Part shown: positions 59,980 to 64,000 of the stretch, piece by piece | Numbering within the stretch: position 1 is the first letter of the stretch | Layout: each line of letters opens with the position of its first letter | NCBI RefSeq assembly: GCF_910592395.1 | Contig: NC_088311.1 | Coordinates: forward strand, 22,912,646-22,976,645 | From: Lineus longissimus | Lineage: Eukaryota; Nemertea; Pilidiophora; Heteronemertea; Lineidae | Length of the DNA: 64,000 bases | Direction: 5' to 3' | Translations under genes and position numbers: made by a program | The notes under the pieces: generated by a model | What the model saw: the letters and a program-made list of their open reading frames with translations, nothing else | The model's database searches: none | Told to the model about the DNA's origin: nothing

Positions 59980-60172
59980 CAACCTGATTATGTTTGTCTC
60001 CCTCATCGTCTCCAAATCTTCTTCTTCAACGTTCGCTCTGCACTCAAAGGTGTCATTCTCCAGAAAGTACATGTATTCCTCCTCAAAGGCAGGATGAACG
60101 TTCCAGGGGTCCACTATACATACTGAACTTCCAGTGGTATTGCCTTCGTAGCCTCCGCCCATACGCGCGTTG
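59980..60172 (-). CDS. Candidate 3' exon, acidic C-terminus, unknown product
   Basis: An acceptor-like GCTTCCAG, with an upstream branch-point-like TTGACAT, leads into a frame reading NARMGGGYEGNTTGSSVCIV, then EEEYMYFLENDTFECRANVE and ending in TAG. Composition looks coding. It lies about 390 bp beyond the stop of the PAN-GON gene on the same strand, so it could be an alternative last exon or belong to an unannotated gene. I recognise no family. Confidence 0.3.
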
Positions 60173-60557
60173 TCTGGAAGCTAAGCAATGTCAATAAATT
60201 GGGGGTCAAGATGCTTCAGTATGGCGCCTGTTGGGTTTATTCGTCCATAGTGGCTCCGTCCTTGGCCAGTCTCCAAGGATATGAGGACAAGGGAAGTGCG
60301 CAACGGGGAGTTATTTTTCTGGTATAAGAGGTTAAAGGAACACAAGTTTCGAAACCCCTTATCGGAGAGGGGAATAACGGCAAATTTTATGGGTTTTTTT
60401 TACTGTTATGCTATATTTTAATACTGTGTGGATGGAGGTTTTGATTGCGCCGCGTGTGATGTGCAAATTCCTCTCGTGCATTATTTGGTCTACATGAGGC
60501 AGCCCACAGTGAGTAAAGTCCTCTTCCGTGCCCCGAATCATGCGAAAAACGTCCATC

Positions 60558-60710
60558 TCAAGGCGCCGATGTGTACAGCTGTAGATAGAGCCCGCCGTCT
60601 GGGCGACACCACCCACAAAGTCCATCGCACTTCAGGTTTACAAGCTGTCTGTTGGACGTCATATTTATGGTCCCTATTATTGGTCGCCAACCATAGCCTT
60701 TCCAAACCGT
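60558..60710 (-). CDS. PAN-GON exon 4: C-terminus of GON domain
   Basis: The acceptor CCTTTCAG precedes 60710 and TGA lies at 60560-60558. It reads TVWKGYGWRP and ends with NLKCDGLCGWCRPDGGLYLQ then LYTSAP. The Cys-rich CDGLCGWC corresponds to the CGGYCGKC end of GON domains. The correct frame is short and was found by phase and domain logic. Confidence 0.87.
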   Translation of the reverse strand, partial: TVWKGYGWRPIIGTINMTSNRQLVNLKCDGLCGWCRPDGGLYLQLYTSAP

Positions 60711-63476
60711 CTGAAAGGATAGTGTCGCGAGTGAGATAACACTGGAAGGGGTGATTTTGTTCTTACTGGTATCTTGTCAAGCTGAGAACAAAGAGCAATG
60801 CCCAATATAATGGCATGCCGATTACCTATATTAATTCTCAATGGCTTTATCAAGTACTTTTGTCATATTCAAAGTTACAGTTAGTTACGGAAATGAATTT
60901 AAACTCTGACAAAATTAAAGGTACAATGTAGTTTCACGGTTTTTGTAGGCTCAGTCCTCAATAAATCCGCCATAAAAACATCTGCGTGTTACTTACCCCA
61001 TCCCGTATTTGAAACGGCGTCCCTCTCAAATCAATGTCGAATGAACCCGCGATCGGGTTGGCAGTACAACCACCCCCTAGGCCGTACGGGTTCATATTTG
61101 GCCCGAGATTGCCGTACAGGGTAGCGAAAGTGTAGTCGGAATCATATACGGACAAATCCTGGAATAAAGTCGCACTCTGTACCAAATGTACACTGTAAGG
61201 ACGGGCCAGTATTCTCGCCGACGTTTTTTTTTACTACCGTGGCCAATGATACACTTTTTCTCTTGACGATGTGTTTGTTTTTTAGGGGTAGCAAGTCAAA
61301 AAACTAATGCGGCCGTGATAATATTACATTGGGTGTACATTTTGCTGGCCGAGTGGAGTTGACCCCTCTATATAAGAAGATGGCAAATGGACTCTCTCTC
61401 CTGTAACGTTGATCTAACCGGTGTAACATTACAATAGCTTCATTACTGTCCGATCAGCCCTTGTGACCACTGGGCGATATACTTAATAGAGAAGATGGCC
61501 GGGAAAATATCGAACGCTGAGCAAGAATAAAATAGCTGGTGTACACATGTACATGGTGTCTGCCTCCGTGAGACCAGTGTAAAAAAGAGTAAGTAGAAAA
61601 AAATAATTATTTTGTAACTAAAACGTTATTTTCTGGTCTTCTTTACGGGTACCCCCGACCGTCCGATAAGATTGGCCATGTTCGCCTACCATTCTGAACT
61701 ATCGGAGGTACTCAGTCCGTAGTCTCCCCTCGTACCTCTAAACTGAGAAATACATGTCATCAAGAATAGATTATAGATTGATCTAATCTATACTTAATGT
61801 CATTTAGCATATCTCTCGCCTCTGTTCACATCTCACCCATATTGATCGTATAATTCTACCGAATATGGTGGACGGGCCCATTTTTCGATCACGTATATAG
61901 ACCTCACTTTCCATGGCCACTGCGCTGGATTTCAAAACAACTTTACATGTGCATGGTTTCCTTGTAATCTTCTTGGGACCATGCATGAGTTTCAACGCCG
62001 GCAAAATGTTTTGCAGTTTTTGAATGGGACATGAAAACGCTACAGTTGACGAGATTGCTATTCAATGTGTCCTTGACAGCTAAGACGTGGTTTTATTCGA
62101 AAAGGTGGAATTATTTCTTGGCTAAGGTCAACGGGTTTACATATTCTGATCATTTATGTTGGGCAGCATACCGCATGAATACCTACTGTTGTATTCACCC
62201 TAACCTTGGTGAACAAGGTTCCGCCTCTTTTGGCCCATGGTTTATTCTCGTCAGCAGGCACCTGGTTACGGTTGAGGATTCCAGGTGGCAGGTTGATGAA
62301 TTCCTTGTATGCGGTTTGGACCGTGTCATTTCGCGTTCGGTGACAGTATAAGGTGACGGGTATTGTCTTGGGCGTTCCCGGGTACAGGGTGTAGTTACCG
62401 TCAAGCATGCTGGCGATTTGGTTCAGATATTTATACTCTGCGCAGCACTGTGGTTTTCCTGAAATGTGCAAAATATCAAAGAGGAGTAGCCTACGCTCTT
62501 AGAAATAAAGGATTTTGAGCTCTTGGAAAAAAATTAAATGGTTTTTCGTCCAACACAAATAGATGCACCCTGTATGGAGGTTTTTCAGCGAAGTGAAAAG
62601 CACTTAAAAGATTTTTAAACATCTGAGGTTTTTCATTAAAAAACTTTTTTACGGAGTGCATATTTGTGTTGGCCAAAAAACCTTCATATAATGGTTTTTG
62701 AGAAGCTTAAAACCCCAAGAGTATACGCCTACACAGGCACACATTTGTAGCAGAAAAGCAGCGGCTGTGATATTAACCAATTTCAATAATACAATACGGC
62801 ACAGTTTTAAACTTCTTGAATCTCACGATATGCCACGAACGCGATAACTGCCTGGAACGCGATGTTGAAACAATGCTTTCGCAAAATGCCTGAACAAAGT
62901 TTTGGATCACTTTTACGGAAATTCGGGAGTAATCGTGGGGTATAAGTAGATAGATTCAAGCACGGGCTTCTATTTTGATCGGAAAGCCCGGTTGACCAAG
63001 TAATAATTTATGCGCGTAATTCTCCTCCCGTTGATACTTTTATCGAAGAGGTCGGAGAAAGAATAAACAAATGAAATTACATGGACAATCAAAAGCCGCC
63101 AAGAGGACTTACCATCTGGTGGGGTTCTTGTTGAGTAATGATAAGTTCCAACACTCTTTGTCATCGTCACGTTACTCAGTATTGAATTACTCGAGCAAGG
63201 GTCGAATACTAATCCCGTGAGTTGACACTTTCCCACCACCTCTCCGTATATATAGTTAAATGATGTACATTCCTCACGCCAAAGACAGGCTGCAGCACAC
63301 TGCAATACCGTCATTTTAGGCCTCACGAATTCTTCTAAATACGGTCCTGATATGGATTCCTCTTGGAAAAATGAGGCGGAGAAGGTACTTGCCTTTTTTA
63401 CCATCGCGGAATTGGGGATGAAGAGAAATAGGGTGAGAATTTCAAACTGGAACAGTTTTGTCGAGGTCGGCGTCAT
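60558..63476 (-). CDS. Secreted PAN/apple plus GON-domain protein, four exons
   Basis: Complement of join 60558..60710, 60997..61176, 62205..62458, 63113..63476: 951 nt, 316 residues plus stop. All three introns are GT..AG and the phases agree (1, 0, 0). Residues 1-24 are a signal peptide (FEILTLFLFIPNSA). Residues about 44-116 form a PAN/apple domain (C60, C64, C70, C84, C94; CxxxC, then FNY, then KCQLTG). Residues about 126-316 form a GON domain as known from the C-terminus of ADAMTS-9/-20 and C. elegans GON-1: DGNYTLYP, VTLYCHR, KEFINLPPG, GGTLFTK, SDYTFATLYG, SFDIDLRGTPFQI and the closing CDGLCGWC. No metalloprotease or thrombospondin repeat is present. Predicted to be extracellular; PAN modules bind protein or carbohydrate, and GON is a matrix-linked domain of unclear chemistry. 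The gene is convergent with the receptor gene. Confidence 0.87.
60997..61176 (-). CDS. PAN-GON exon 3: middle of GON domain
   Basis: 180 nt, phase 0 at both ends; acceptor GGTACAG, donor GGG|GTAAGT. It reads SATLFQDLSVYDSDYTFATL, then GGGCTANPIAGSFDIDLRGT and PFQIRDG. This matches the central GON pattern (TFA, a Cys, then GxFxIxLxGTxF). Confidence 0.88.
62205..62458 (-). CDS. PAN-GON exon 2: first half of GON domain
   Basis: The acceptor ATTTCAG precedes 62458 and the exon ends at AAG|GTTAGG. Its first two bases complete Gly122. It reads KPQCCAEYKYLNQIASMLDG, then NYTLYP, VTLYCHR, EFINLPPG and RGGTLFTK, the conserved N-terminal core of GON domains. Confidence 0.88.
62485..62735. mobile_element. 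Palindromic MITE in intron 1 of the PAN-GON gene
   Basis: Two imperfect inverted arms: GTCCAACACAAATAGATGCA near 62549 pairs with TGCATATTTGTGTTGGCC near 62658-62675, and the outer ends CTACGCTCTTAG and CCAAGAGTATACG also pair. Short, A/T-rich and without coding capacity; it could fold into a long hairpin in the pre-mRNA. Confidence 0.65.
63113..63476 (-). CDS. PAN-GON exon 1: signal peptide and PAN/apple domain
   Basis: Starts at ATG (63476) and ends at GATG|GTAAGT, leaving one base of a Gly codon. It encodes the leader and the whole PAN module with spacing C-x3-C-x5-C-x13-C-x9-C. An upstream noncoding exon or earlier start is possible, but the leader looks complete. Confidence 0.85.
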
Positions 63477-64000
63477 CCGATCAGACAGTTTATTTAACCC
63501 AGTAAGTGATTCGATGACTTCTGTATTTTCAAACTTTACATGTAGCTATTGATTGTTCCGTACTGTTAGCAGTTGTGATTTCGTTGTTATGAAGAAACAA
63601 ATAGAAAACTGAACCCGTTTGCTATCAAGAGTCAACACCGAGTTCTGGTTCAGCTTTGTAATAGCAAATGGTTCCACTTCCTCCTGATTTGCACAAGCCA
63701 ATTCAGCATCGATCGTTTATTTGGCTTTACCTGTACTCAAAAGACTGCACGCCGCGGTATCGCGGAGGGAAATATATAGTCGACTAACTGTCAGTGCGGC
63801 TGCAGTGCAGGAGCGGCTTCCGGTCCTGTCACCATCCTGGTATACCGGTAGTAATATCTGGTCATATTCCAGATTAAAACTGACTACCTTTCACCAGAAC
63901 GATATGAAAAACACTATCATATTGAGAAGATTCAAAACTGCAACTTGTTTTATCAAAAAAATATATCTTTATTTCACAATAGAAACACGCATAATTTACT
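63477..64000. other. Upstream region of the PAN-GON gene
   Basis: Holds the presumed promoter and 5' UTR on the - strand. No element could be fixed. The window ends here. Confidence 0.4.

Noticed and set aside
60359-60625. 88-codon open frame on the - strand
   Set aside because: It is a shadow in the wrong frame of the last PAN-GON exon; the frame that continues the GON domain ends at 60558.

Overview
This is a window of animal nuclear DNA. It has introns with GT/AG borders, large noncoding stretches, tRNA- and 5S-derived SINE remnants, MITE-like palindromes, microsatellites and frequent TACATGTA-type palindromes. The gene content (an NMDA-type glutamate receptor of the GluN3 class, a neuropeptide-type GPCR, a secreted PAN plus GON-domain protein) and the repeat style suggest a marine invertebrate, most likely a lophotrochozoan. 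The phylum assignment is inference from sequence character only.

Three genes are well supported. (1) A GluN3-like ionotropic glutamate receptor subunit occupies 13185..54120 on the + strand. I could assemble nine exons with matching phases into one 1,198-residue reading frame: signal peptide, amino-terminal domain, split ligand-binding domain, M1, re-entrant M2, M3, M4, and a long cytoplasmic tail ending in a predicted coiled coil. Its first intron is about 32 kb. (2) Inside that intron, on the opposite strand (22095..20947), lies an intronless class A GPCR of 382 residues with a signal peptide and seven membrane segments. (3) Convergent to the receptor, on the - strand (63476..60558), four exons join into a 316-residue secreted protein with one PAN/apple domain followed by a GON domain and no ADAMTS protease part.

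Layout. 1-13.1 kb: no convincing gene; a 15-bp minisatellite, a pogo/Tigger-like MITE, a three-copy tandem of about 270 bp, a 364-bp MITE and three weak candidate exons. 13.2-54.1 kb: the receptor gene; its giant intron 1 carries the GPCR, a second inverted copy of the 364-bp MITE, another MITE family, a 5S-like SINE remnant, a 79/80-bp minisatellite and several dispersed repeats. Intron 3 carries a degenerate GAT-rich minisatellite, and intron 4 carries a tRNA-derived SINE and a dispersed-repeat copy. 54.1-60.5 kb: the intergenic region between the convergent genes, with about 1.3 kb of ATC/CAT-rich DNA and a 127-bp tandem array whose full copies look identical. 60.5-63.5 kb: the PAN-GON gene, with a palindromic MITE in its first intron.

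The receptor and the GPCR are both probably neuronal membrane signalling proteins, so nesting in antisense could couple their expression; nothing in the sequence proves this. The PAN-GON protein is predicted to be extracellular and has no evident functional link to the other two.
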